A stretch of DNA of 9,553 bases from Pseudomonadota bacterium (GCA_023425225.1 JAFADB010000062.1:1-9553); one strand, 5' to 3'; counted from the first letter of the stretch, positions 1 through 5,633 are shown. Program-made: numbers and translations. The notes: generated by a model from the letters alone, not told the origin.

Positions 1-1
1 G

Positions 2-547
2 TGCGTGCTGGGCATGGCGCTGGTGGCGACGCAGGCGCTGGCCGCCGGCGATGCCCATGCCGTGCCGCTGGGCCGGCGCGTGGCCGGGCTCGCCTGCGCC
101 TTCGGCGCGCTGCTGTCGTGGTCGGCGTATTCGGTGGCCAATGCGCGCTGGCTCTCGCGCCTGCCCGCCACCTCGGCGCAGGACTGGTCGCTGCTGACCG
201 GCGTGGTCACCGGTGCCCTGGCCCTGCTGCTGGCGGTGCCGGCCTTCGTGCTGGACGCAGCGCCGCACGCCGGCGCGGACTGGCTGCGCTTCTGGATCGT
301 GGCCATGGTGCTGGCAGTGCTGGCCTCGGTAGTCGGCAACGCGCTGTGGAACGGCGCCAGCCGGCGGCTGCCGTTGACCCTGGTCGGGCAGATGATCGTG
401 TTCGAGACGGTGTTCGCGCTGCTGTATGCCTTCGCCTGGGCACGCCGCGGCCCGACCGCGCTGGAACTGGCCGCCCTCGCCTGCCTGCTGGCCGGCGTGC
501 TGTGGTGTACCTGGCTGCACCGCCCGCGGCCAGCCGCCGCGGAATAG
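2..547 (+). CDS. DMT/EamA-family transporter, C-terminal part (partial)
   Basis: This is the 3' part of an inner-membrane drug/metabolite transporter; the reading frame is open at the left window edge and ends at TAG 545-547, leaving 181 visible residues. The visible portion looks like the last transmembrane segment of the first EamA domain followed by a complete second EamA domain. It has several hydrophobic stretches separated by short charged loops, including the segments beginning FGALLSWSAYSV, LLTGVVTGALALLLAVPAF, FWIVAMVLAVLASVVGNALW and LVGQMIVFETVFALLYAFAW, and a final helix (LAALACLLAGVLWCTWLH) before a short basic tail. The family usually has ten helices in about 300 residues, so roughly 40% is missing. 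Members export amino acids, metabolites or drugs; the substrate cannot be predicted here. A spacer of 173 nt separates it from the next gene. Confidence 0.85.
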   Translation, partial: CVLGMALVATQALAAGDAHAVPLGRRVAGLACAFGALLSWSAYSVANARWLSRLPATSAQDWSLLTGVVTGALALLLAVPAFVLDAAPHAGADWLRFWIVAMVLAVLASVVGNALWNGASRRLPLTLVGQMIVFETVFALLYAFAWARRGPTALELAALACLLAGVLWCTWLHRPRPAAAE

Positions 548-681
548 TCATTGCCCCGGCCCCACGCCGCAGCATCGACGCACGCAGGCGCAGGAGGCCG
601 CCCACGAGCCCGGCATGGCGCTGGCACGTGCCGATCGATCCCTAGCGGAAGCGGCACCCACACCTGGTGGTGGACCCGTTC

Positions 682-687
682 TAAGAT
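682..687 (+). promoter_or_regulatory. Candidate -10 element before the lipoprotein gene
   Basis: TAAGAT lies 33 nt upstream of the lipoprotein ATG, in the most AT-rich part of the 548-720 spacer. No TTGACA-like -35 is visible at the usual distance. This is a candidate by resemblance and position only. Confidence 0.35.
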
Positions 688-720
688 CGAATTCCCGGCG
701 CCCGCGTCGAGGAGCCCGCG

Positions 721-1080
721 ATGAACCATCTGATCTCCCTCCTGCTGCTGTTGCTGGCCGCCTGCAGCGCAGGCGCCGCCCCACGCCCCGCCCCGTCGGC
801 GAACCTGCCGATCCAGGTCGACACCACCTGCCGCAGCGATGCCGACTGCACGGTCAAGAACGTCGGCAACTGCTGCGGCGCGTTCCCGGCCTGCGTCAAC
901 GTCGCCAGCCGCACCGACCCGGAAGGGGTGATGGCCCAGTGCCGGGCCAGCGGCCGCATGAGCGTGTGCGGCTTCCGCGAGATCGCCGGCTGCACGTGCG
1001 TGCGGGGCCGATGCGCCGCAAGCGCGGCCGGCGCGGATACACTGCGCCGCCCCATGCAAACCCCGGAACCGACCCGCTGA
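721..1080 (+). CDS. Cysteine-rich putative lipoprotein
   Basis: This 119-residue exported protein has no function I recognise. The N terminus is a short lipoprotein signal peptide: residues 4-14 are almost all leucine/alanine and end in the lipobox L-A-A-C, with Cys15 as the predicted lipidated residue. The mature part contains ten further cysteines (37, 43, 51, 52, 58, 74, 83, 91, 93, 98), enough for five disulfides, including a CC pair in GNCCGAFPAC and a CTC motif near the end. That spacing suggests a small disulfide-stabilised periplasmic domain; the last 20 or so residues look unstructured. The ATG at 721 is supported by GAGGAG at 709-714 (6-nt spacing). The TGA at 1078-1080 overlaps the deaminase ATG by one base, so the two may be translationally coupled. 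Zn or metal binding by the cysteines is an alternative to disulfides, but export makes disulfides likelier. Confidence 0.72.
   Translation: MNHLISLLLLLLAACSAGAAPRPAPSANLPIQVDTTCRSDADCTVKNVGNCCGAFPACVNVASRTDPEGVMAQCRASGRMSVCGFREIAGCTCVRGRCAASAAGADTLRRPMQTPEPTR
1038..1043 (+). promoter_or_regulatory. Candidate internal -10 element before the deaminase gene
   Basis: TACACT followed by GCGCCGCC lies inside the 3' end of the lipoprotein gene, 36 nt before the deaminase ATG. It resembles the -10-like sites ahead of other genes in this window and could give the deaminase and rlmM their own promoter. No clear -35 is visible. Confidence 0.3.
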
Positions 1081-1640
1081 TGCTCAACGCCCAAGTCCAC
1101 ATCACCCTGCCCGTCTGGGTCCACGATGCCATCGACTACGCCCGCGCCTATCCCGGCGACGCCGACAAGGTGGCGCTGGCGATCGAGCTGGCGCGCCTGA
1201 ACGTGGAGCACGGCAGCGGCGGACCGTTCGGCGCGGTGGTGTTCGGCCCGGACGACCGCATCATCGCCGCCGGCGTCAATCGCGTGGTGCCGCAGCACAC
1301 CTCGCTGGCGCATGCCGAGAACATGGCCTACATGCTGGCCCAGCAGCGCGTGCAGGACTGCCGGCTCAATGCCGCGCGCGCGCCGGTGACGCTGGCGACC
1401 TCGGCACAGCCGTGCTGCCAGTGCTACGGCGCGACCATCTGGGCCGGCATCGACCGCCTGCTGATCGGCGCGCGCGCCGAGGACGTGATGGAACTGACCG
1501 AGTTCGACGAAGGCCCGCTGCCGGCGGACTGGATCGGCGAGCTCAACAAGCGCGGCATCGAGGTGGTGCGCGACCTGCATCGCCAGGACGCCCGCGACGT
1601 GCTGCGCCGCTATGGCGAGAGCGGCGGTGACCGTTATTGA
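1080..1640 (+). CDS. Zinc-dependent nucleoside/nucleobase deaminase (CDA superfamily)
   Basis: This 186-residue cytosolic enzyme belongs to the cytidine/deoxycytidylate deaminase superfamily, which removes an amino group from a purine or pyrimidine base by zinc-activated water. The signature is complete: GGPFGAVV (residues 47-54), H78-A79-E80 (zinc ligand and proton-shuttle glutamate), and P111-C-C-Q-C115, where Cys112 and Cys115 should be the other zinc ligands. The N-terminal GGPFGAVV and single-domain size are closest in style to GuaD-type guanine deaminases and generic 'nucleoside deaminases', but the long C-terminal part after residue 135 (ELTEFDEGPLP and the following helix) is distinctive, so the substrate is uncertain. 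The ATG at 1080 overlaps the preceding TGA (TGATG), with GGAA at 1065-1068 as a weak ribosome site. rlmM begins 13 nt after the TGA. TadA seems unlikely because of the divergent C-terminal half. Confidence 0.82.
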   Translation: MLNAQVHITLPVWVHDAIDYARAYPGDADKVALAIELARLNVEHGSGGPFGAVVFGPDDRIIAAGVNRVVPQHTSLAHAENMAYMLAQQRVQDCRLNAARAPVTLATSAQPCCQCYGATIWAGIDRLLIGARAEDVMELTEFDEGPLPADWIGELNKRGIEVVRDLHRQDARDVLRRYGESGGDRY

Positions 1641-1653
1641 CGCCGGCACCGGG

Positions 1654-2706
1654 ATGGGCGGCCTGCTGTGCTACTGCCGCCAGGGCTTCGAGCCGGAGCT
1701 GGCGGCGGAACTGGCCGAGCGTGCCGCCGAGGCTGGCCAGCCCGGCTATGCGCGCACCCAGCGCAACGACGGCTATGTGGCGTTCTTCTGCGGGGACGGC
1801 GCCGCGCTGGCGCAGCGGTTGCGCTGGCGCGAGCTGATCTTCGCCCGGCAGAAGCTGCAGTTGCTGGCCGAGCTGAAGAACCTGGACCCGAAGGACCGCA
1901 TCGCGCCGATGCTGGCCGCGCTACAGGGCCGGCCGCGGTTCGGCGACCTGTGGGTGGAGCATCCGGACTCGGATGCCGGCAAGCCGCTGGCCGGACTGGC
2001 ACGCAGCTTCGGCAACGCGCTGCGCCCGGCGCTGCGCAAGGCCGGGCTGCTCAGCGACAAGCCGCAAGCGCGGCTGCCGCGGCTGCACGTGTGCTTCGTC
2101 GCCGGCGACCACGCGCTGCTGGCGCTGGCCGATCCCGTCGACAGCGCGCCGTGGCCGCTGGGCATTCCGCGCCTGAAGCTGCTCACCGACGCGCCCTCGC
2201 GCTCGGCGCTCAAGCTGGAGGAAGCGTTGCTGACGCTGCTCTCGCCGGAGGAGAAGGCGGCGCTGCTCAAGCCGGGCATGCGCGCGGCCGACCTGGGCGC
2301 CGCTCCGGGCGGCTGGACCTGGGTGCTGACCCGCGAGCACCTGCAGGTCACCAGCGTGGACAACGGCCCGCTGCGCCAGCACGTGCTCGACACCGGCCTG
2401 GTCGAGCACCTGCGCGCCGACGGCTTCCACTGGCAGCCGCCGCAGGCGCTGGACTGGATGGTCTGCGACATGGTCGAGCAGCCGCGCCGGGTGGCCGCGC
2501 GCATGGCCACCTGGCTGCGCGAGGGCTGGTGCCGCAACGCCATCTTCAACCTCAAGTTGCCGATGAAGAAGCGCTGGGACGAGACCCGGCTGTGCCTGGA
2601 CCTGTTCGCCGAACAGGCGCAGCGCCCGCTGACCCTGCGCGCGCGCCAGCTCTACCACGACCGCGAGGAGATCACCGTGTTTGCCGGCACCGCGCGCGCG
2701 GGCTGA
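1654..2706 (+). CDS. rlmM: 23S rRNA (cytidine-2498-2'-O)-methyltransferase RlmM
   Basis: RlmM transfers a methyl group from S-adenosylmethionine to the 2'-OH of C2498 in 23S rRNA. The 350-residue product matches the family's usual length (about 350-366). The N-terminal half, beginning GLLCYCRQGFEPELAAEL, corresponds to the THUMP-type RNA-binding region. The C-terminal half is an RrmJ/FtsJ-type fold: the SAM loop is A212-D-L-G-A-A-P-G-G-W221, an acidic catalytic residue lies in DWMVCD (Asp272), the catalytic lysine in NLKLPMKKRW (Lys301), and the last motif is REEITVF. I chose ATG 1654 because homologues start just before GLLCYC; an in-frame ATG at 1612 would add 14 unconserved residues and overlap the deaminase gene. 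The ribosome site before 1654 is poor, so coupling to the deaminase is plausible. It converges on the gene at 2733-3722. Confidence 0.95.
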   Translation: MGGLLCYCRQGFEPELAAELAERAAEAGQPGYARTQRNDGYVAFFCGDGAALAQRLRWRELIFARQKLQLLAELKNLDPKDRIAPMLAALQGRPRFGDLWVEHPDSDAGKPLAGLARSFGNALRPALRKAGLLSDKPQARLPRLHVCFVAGDHALLALADPVDSAPWPLGIPRLKLLTDAPSRSALKLEEALLTLLSPEEKAALLKPGMRAADLGAAPGGWTWVLTREHLQVTSVDNGPLRQHVLDTGLVEHLRADGFHWQPPQALDWMVCDMVEQPRRVAARMATWLREGWCRNAIFNLKLPMKKRWDETRLCLDLFAEQAQRPLTLRARQLYHDREEITVFAGTARAG

Positions 2707-2743
2707 GCCGGGCGTTCATCCGGCCCGGCATCTCAGGCCGGGC
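2707..2743. terminator. GC-rich hairpins between convergent genes
   Basis: GCCGGGC (2707-2713) can pair with GCCCGGC (2723-2729), loop 9 nt; the same GCCCGGC can instead pair with a second GCCGGGC (2737-2743), loop 7 nt. The site begins right after the rlmM TGA and overlaps the end of the dehydrogenase gene (stop at 2733-2735). The position suits a two-way terminator, but there is no T-run, so it is not a classic intrinsic terminator. Confidence 0.45.
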
Positions 2744-3722
2744 GCTCGTCCGCCGGCTCGCCGAGCAGGTAGGCGTACATGCTGGAGATGTCGCGGTCGC
2801 CATAGCCGGCCTCGGCACCGGCCTGCCACAGCGTGGCGATCTGCGAGACCGCCGGCAGTTCCAGGTCGGCCGGAGCCGACTCGCGCCAGGCCTGCAGCGC
2901 CAGTCCGGCATCCTTGGCGCCCCACTTGAGCGCCATCTCGGTGGAGAAGTCCTGCGCGCCGATCTTGGCCAGCTTGCCCTTCACGTAGGGCGAGGCCAGC
3001 GGACCGCCGTCCAGCGCGGCCCACACCTGCTCGGCGCCGAAGCCCAGCGCGTGCGCCAGCGCCGCGGTCTCGGCCACGCCTTCCATCACCGACACCAGCC
3101 AGGTATTGACCACCAGCTTCATGCGCGTGCCGGCACCGGCACCGCCCAGCCACACGGTGGCGCGCGAGATCGCGCCGAGCACCTGCTCGACCGCCGCGTT
3201 CGCTGCGGCAGCCTGTTCGCCGGCCGCCGGATGCGGCGCCGTGCGGCCCAGGGTGTCGCTGGAGGCGAGGATGGTGACGGCGGCATTCTCGGCCGGCCCC
3301 TTGGAGCCGGAGATCGGCGCATCGACGAAGAACACGTCCGGCCGCGCGGCCTGCAGCGCGCGGGCCAGGGCCATGGTGCCGTCGATGCCGATGGTGCCCA
3401 TCTGCAGCAGGGCGCTGCCGGCGCGCAGCGCCGCGGCCACCGACCCGTGGGCGGCCGCCTCGCCGGAGGCATCGCCCAGGATCACGCCGCGGGTGACCTC
3501 GGCGGTGGTCAGCACGCTGAGCACCACGTCGGCCGCCGCCGCGGCCTCGGCGGGCTCGGCGTGGACCTGCGCCCCCACCGCCTGCAGCGCCTGCGCCGGT
3601 CCGGACGAGCGGTTCCAGACGTGCACCGGGAAGCCGGCCTTGAGCAGGTTGCGGGCGAAGGCCGAGCCCATGATGCCCAGGCCCAGGACGGCCACCACGG
3701 GCCGGGCCGATTGCGTTGCCAT
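2733..3722 (-). CDS. NAD(P)-dependent beta-hydroxyacid dehydrogenase (3-hydroxyisobutyrate dehydrogenase / GLYR-like)
   Basis: This predicted soluble 329-residue oxidoreductase interconverts a beta-hydroxyacid and its semialdehyde or keto form using NAD(P). The N-terminal Rossmann fold starts at once, with GLGIMGSAFARNLLKAG at 14-30. The substrate-site motif is D134-APISGSKGPAE; the SGSK.PAE wording resembles glyoxylate/succinic-semialdehyde reductases (GLYR) more than classical 3-hydroxyisobutyrate dehydrogenases. The all-alpha C-terminal domain has MKLVVN (201-206, Lys202 the likely catalytic lysine) and ALKWGAKDAGLAL (264-276). Two oddities: the usual S-T-x-x-P segment reads QMGTIG (107-112), and an alanine-rich insertion (about 160-180) makes the protein some 30 residues longer than usual. 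The start at 3722 is fixed by AGGAG 7 nt upstream and by the fold beginning directly after it; an upstream in-frame ATG at 3881 would add 53 unlikely residues. Substrate unknown. Confidence 0.87.
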   Translation of the reverse strand: MATQSARPVVAVLGLGIMGSAFARNLLKAGFPVHVWNRSSGPAQALQAVGAQVHAEPAEAAAAADVVLSVLTTAEVTRGVILGDASGEAAAHGSVAAALRAGSALLQMGTIGIDGTMALARALQAARPDVFFVDAPISGSKGPAENAAVTILASSDTLGRTAPHPAAGEQAAAANAAVEQVLGAISRATVWLGGAGAGTRMKLVVNTWLVSVMEGVAETAALAHALGFGAEQVWAALDGGPLASPYVKGKLAKIGAQDFSTEMALKWGAKDAGLALQAWRESAPADLELPAVSQIATLWQAGAEAGYGDRDISSMYAYLLGEPADERPA

Positions 3723-3729
3723 GCTGCGA

Positions 3730-3734
3730 CTCCT
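3730..3734 (-). promoter_or_regulatory. Ribosome binding site that sets the dehydrogenase start
   Basis: AGGAG on the minus strand, 7 nt before the ATG at 3722. It argues for 3722 rather than the in-frame ATG at 3881. Confidence 0.75.
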
Positions 3735-3752
3735 GATGTGGAAACGATGCCC

Positions 3753-3758
3753 GGTATA
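3753..3758 (-). promoter_or_regulatory. Candidate -10 element of the dehydrogenase gene within a GGTATACC palindrome
   Basis: TATACC on the minus strand lies 30 nt upstream of the ATG at 3722. It is part of the perfect 8-bp palindrome GGTATACC (3753-3760), flanked by CC and ACCGG. It could be a -10 box, an operator, or both; no -35 is clear. Confidence 0.35.
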
Positions 3759-3875
3759 CCACCGGCGGCGTCGAGGCCCGGCCAAACCGGGTGCATGCGG
3801 CCCCGGATGCCCGCACGCCGTCGCGGTGGCATGCTGCCGGCCACGCCCCGTCTCAGGCGGTGCAAGGACGCCGGT

Positions 3876-3882
3876 GCACACT
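3876..3882 (+). promoter_or_regulatory. Candidate -10-like element before the HTH-like gene
   Basis: GCACACT followed by GGCCCGCC lies about 25 nt before the ATG at 3908. It is a poor match to TATAAT but fits the pattern seen before other genes here. Confidence 0.22.
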
Positions 3883-3896
3883 GGCCCGCCTAACCC

Positions 3897-3901
3897 AGGA
3901 G
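3897..3901 (+). promoter_or_regulatory. Ribosome binding site that sets the start of the 240-residue protein
   Basis: AGGAG 6 nt before the ATG at 3908. It supports this start over the in-frame ATG at 3791, whose extra 39 residues would run through the divergent promoter region. Confidence 0.75.
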
Positions 3902-3907
3902 ACCGCC

Positions 3908-4630
3908 ATGCAGGACATCGAACTCCACGATCCGGCCGGCTTCGCCAGCGAGTTCCTGCGGCTGACGCTGCTGCAGGGCTTCCAGTCGCTGACCAAGCGC
4001 GACCTGGAACTGCTGATCTTCGTGCTGCTCGAGCGCGATGGCGCGATCGCGCGCGGCGACTCCAACGCCGCGGTGGCCCTGAAGCTGCGCGTCACCCCGG
4101 CCAAGGTGAAGGGCCTGCGCCGCGACGGCTACGCACGCTGGCGCGCACTGGTGCCCGAGGATGCCGACGCGGCCCTGCAGCGCATCGTCGCCACCGTGCT
4201 GACCGAGGCCAACCTGCGCTCGGGGGCAAAGCACGTCAGCGAACGCAGCCGCAAGGAGGGTTTCCTGGCCATCCGCATCGAGCACCCCGACGATGCCCAG
4301 CGCTTCGAGCAGGCGGTGCTGGAGGTCGGCGCGCTGCCGGTCTACGAGCGCAACCGCGAGGTGGTGGCGGTGCGCTTCGACACCCTACTCAAGATCGCCG
4401 AACGCTGGGGCTACCTGCAGCCGGAGCCGGAGAGGATCGCGCGCGAACTGAACAAGCTGGCGCCCACCGCCGAGGAAGTGGCCGACCTGTTGAAGAAGGA
4501 CCTCAAGCAGCTGCGCTGGGACGACGTGCGCCGCGCGCTCAACAGCCTCGGCGCCAAGGCCATCGCCAGCACCACCGAAGGCGGACTGAAGGGGCTGCTG
4601 AAACTGGCGTTTCCGTTCATCCCAGACTGA
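3908..4630 (+). CDS. Uncharacterised protein with helix-turn-helix-like segment
   Basis: I do not recognise this 240-residue soluble protein. Residues 14-45 are predicted helical (FLRLTLLQGFQSLTKRDLEL and onward). Residues 52-80 look like a DNA-binding helix-turn-helix: SNAAVALKLRVTPAKVKGL has the A-x-x-L-x-V-T-x-x-x-V-x-x-L spacing of a two-helix recognition unit and is followed by the basic RRDGYARW. A middle part (about 118-165) alternates short beta-like runs (FLAIRIEH, REVVAVRF). The C-terminal part (175-240) is charged and helical, ending in a glycine-leucine-rich hydrophobic tail, GGLKGLLKLAFPFIPD, which could touch a membrane or mediate oligomerisation. There is no signal peptide. Codon use and GC resemble its neighbours, so nothing suggests recent transfer. 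It stands alone, divergent from the dehydrogenase (185-nt gap), and is followed by a palindromic repeat. A transcriptional regulator is possible but unproven. Confidence 0.85.
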   Translation: MQDIELHDPAGFASEFLRLTLLQGFQSLTKRDLELLIFVLLERDGAIARGDSNAAVALKLRVTPAKVKGLRRDGYARWRALVPEDADAALQRIVATVLTEANLRSGAKHVSERSRKEGFLAIRIEHPDDAQRFEQAVLEVGALPVYERNREVVAVRFDTLLKIAERWGYLQPEPERIARELNKLAPTAEEVADLLKKDLKQLRWDDVRRALNSLGAKAIASTTEGGLKGLLKLAFPFIPD

Positions 4631-4653
4631 GCGCCAGCGGCGGCCCACATGAC

Positions 4654-4775
4654 CCTTTTCCCGTTCGGCGGGAGAAGGTGCCCCGAAGGGGCGGATGAGG
4701 GCGCTTCTGGCACTTCTTCGCGCCGAGGGAATCCCCCACCCACTTGGCGCACCTTGTCCCGCAAGCGGGAGAAGG
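4654..4775. repeat. REP-like nested inverted repeat
   Basis: Two hairpins of the same design stand 73 nt apart. The first pairs CCTTTTCCCG (4654-4663) with CGGGAGAAGG (4669-4678), ten pairs including one G-T, loop 5. The second pairs CCTTGTCCCG (4752-4761) with CGGGAGAAGG (4766-4775), nine of ten pairs, loop 4. The inner arms 4669-4684 and 4746-4761 are also inverted copies of each other (14 of 16). A small CCCC-GAA-GGGG hairpin (4681-4691) and GGATGAGGG follow the first. The sequence resembles the dispersed intergenic repeat of Xanthomonas-type genomes. The first hairpin, 23 nt after the preceding stop, may also act as a transcription terminator or mRNA 3' stabiliser. Confidence 0.8.
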
Positions 4776-4951
4776 AGACGTTCGCCTGCTCGGAGCGTGC
4801 AACAGGAAAACCGGCCTTCGCGAGCGCAGACGCTGCAGCGGAGAAGCAGAACCAGCTACGGAGGCCCATCAGGTAGCGGCGAAACGCCATCGCGGCTGAC
4901 ATCGCCCCCATGCCGCCCCACTGCGCCCTCCCCCGCGGCGGCGCGTTTGCG

Positions 4952-4957
4952 TACGAT
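4952..4957 (+). promoter_or_regulatory. Candidate -10 element before the EF-hand gene
   Basis: TACGAT followed by GGCGCCGCCC, 27 nt before the GTG start. No recognisable -35 lies upstream. Confidence 0.3.
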
Positions 4958-4971
4958 GGCGCCGCCCTGCC

Positions 4972-4977
4972 GAGGAG
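4972..4977 (+). promoter_or_regulatory. Ribosome binding site that sets a GTG start
   Basis: GAGGAG 7 nt before GTG 4985. The signal peptide begins exactly there, so GTG 4985 is preferred over the in-frame ATG at 4910, which would put 25 non-hydrophobic residues before the signal sequence. Confidence 0.8.
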
Positions 4978-4984
4978 ACCCGCC

Positions 4985-5377
4985 GTGCGAATCCATATCC
5001 TGATCCTGCCGATCGCGCTGATGGCGCTACCCGCCGCCGCGCAGACCCGGCCCACGCCGACGCCGGCCACCAGCACGCCGCTGCAGGAGGCGCCCATCGT
5101 CATCCGCGAACAGCCGCTGGCCACCGGGCAGGTCACGCACCAGGCGCAGGTGCGGGTAGCGGCCGGCGAGGCGCCGGTCACCGTGCGCTCGGTCCAGCCC
5201 GACAGCGTGGTCGGCGACTACCGCATCGACTTCGATGCCCTGGACAGCGACGGCGATGGCTACATCAGCCGCGCCGAGGCGCAGGCCAACCCGTCGCTGG
5301 CCGCCGAGTTCGATGCCATCGACATCCCGCGCCGTGGCCGCCTGAGCCGCGAGCAGCTGGCCGGCTGGCTGCGCTGA
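4985..5377 (+). CDS. Exported EF-hand domain protein
   Basis: This 130-residue protein is predicted to be secreted to the periplasm and to bind calcium. Residues 1-20 form a Sec signal peptide with hydrophobic core ILILPIALMALP and cleavage after AAAQ. A threonine/proline-rich linker (21-34) follows, then a region of unknown fold (35-80). One canonical EF-hand loop lies at 87-98, D-S-D-G-D-G-Y-I-S-R-A-E, with acidic ligands at loop positions 1, 3, 5 and 12. A partner loop at 113-124 (D-I-P-R-R-G-R-L-S-R-E-Q) keeps the fold pattern but has lost the ligands, so only one Ca2+ should bind. It starts with GTG, supported by GAGGAG 7 nt upstream. It appears to be a single-gene unit, with a hairpin just after its TGA. 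The role is unknown: EF-hand proteins of this size are common in Xanthomonas-type bacteria and may sense or buffer calcium. Confidence 0.87.
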   Translation: MRIHILILPIALMALPAAAQTRPTPTPATSTPLQEAPIVIREQPLATGQVTHQAQVRVAAGEAPVTVRSVQPDSVVGDYRIDFDALDSDGDGYISRAEAQANPSLAAEFDAIDIPRRGRLSREQLAGWLR

Positions 5378-5379
5378 GG

Positions 5380-5400
5380 GATGCTCGCCGAGCGGGCATC
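5380..5400 (+). terminator. Stem-loop after the EF-hand gene
   Basis: GATGCTCG (5380-5387) pairs with CGGGCATC (5393-5400), eight pairs including one U-G, loop CCGAG. It starts 3 nt after the TGA. There is no T-run, so its role as terminator is inferred from position. Confidence 0.45.
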
Positions 5401-5537
5401 GCGGTGGTAGCGGTTGCACTGCGGCGCGGGATGAGTTGCCCGCCACTCCATGCGGTGATGAGCAAGATATCGAGGTCGGCTGTCCACCTGATATGGAGCC
5501 CGTAGCCAAGCACCGGCGGCAGCGGCAAGACAGAAAT

Positions 5538-5558
5538 CGTCATCCACGCGAACGCGCG
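5538..5558 (+). repeat. Degenerate copy of the CGTCATCC repeat unit
   Basis: This 21-nt segment matches the first 21 nt of the unit at 5634 at 18 positions, in the same orientation. The internal GCGAA-GCG hairpin is partly decayed. It may be the remnant of an older insertion. Confidence 0.5.
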
Positions 5559-5633
5559 CTACTGTCCGAGAAAACGCAGGATCGAGCAGCTGCCATCCGG
5601 AGCGACGCCGCTCATGCTCGGGAAGATTGAAGT

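Larger units (their letters stand above)
4631..4984. other. Gene-free spacer with palindromic repeat
   Basis: This 354-nt stretch holds no gene I can support. Its left part is the repeat at 4654-4775. The right part (about 4780-4940) is unique-looking, with no hairpin or coding signal of note. It ends in the leader of the EF-hand gene. Confidence 0.7.

Noticed and set aside
628..657. GTGCCG ... CGGCAC stem-loop in the first spacer
   Set aside because: Only 6 bp with an 18-nt loop and no T-run; too weak to call a terminator.
681..1649. 322-codon minus-strand frame opposite the lipoprotein and deaminase
   Set aside because: No recognisable motif, and the plus strand carries a complete zinc deaminase signature.
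1612..1653. Earlier in-frame ATG for rlmM
   Set aside because: It adds 14 residues absent from homologues as I know them and overlaps the deaminase gene.
1668..3893. 741-codon plus-strand frame through rlmM and across the dehydrogenase gene
   Set aside because: Low-complexity Arg/Ala/Gly composition; it is out of frame with rlmM and antisense to the dehydrogenase.
3106..4698. 530-codon plus-strand frame spanning the divergent promoter region
   Set aside because: No domain or ribosome site; it runs antisense to one supported gene and out of frame with another.
5260..5547. Minus-strand frames of about 92-95 codons in the 5378-5950 spacer
   Set aside because: Compositionally noise-like, overlapping the EF-hand gene, with no ribosome site or known protein similarity.
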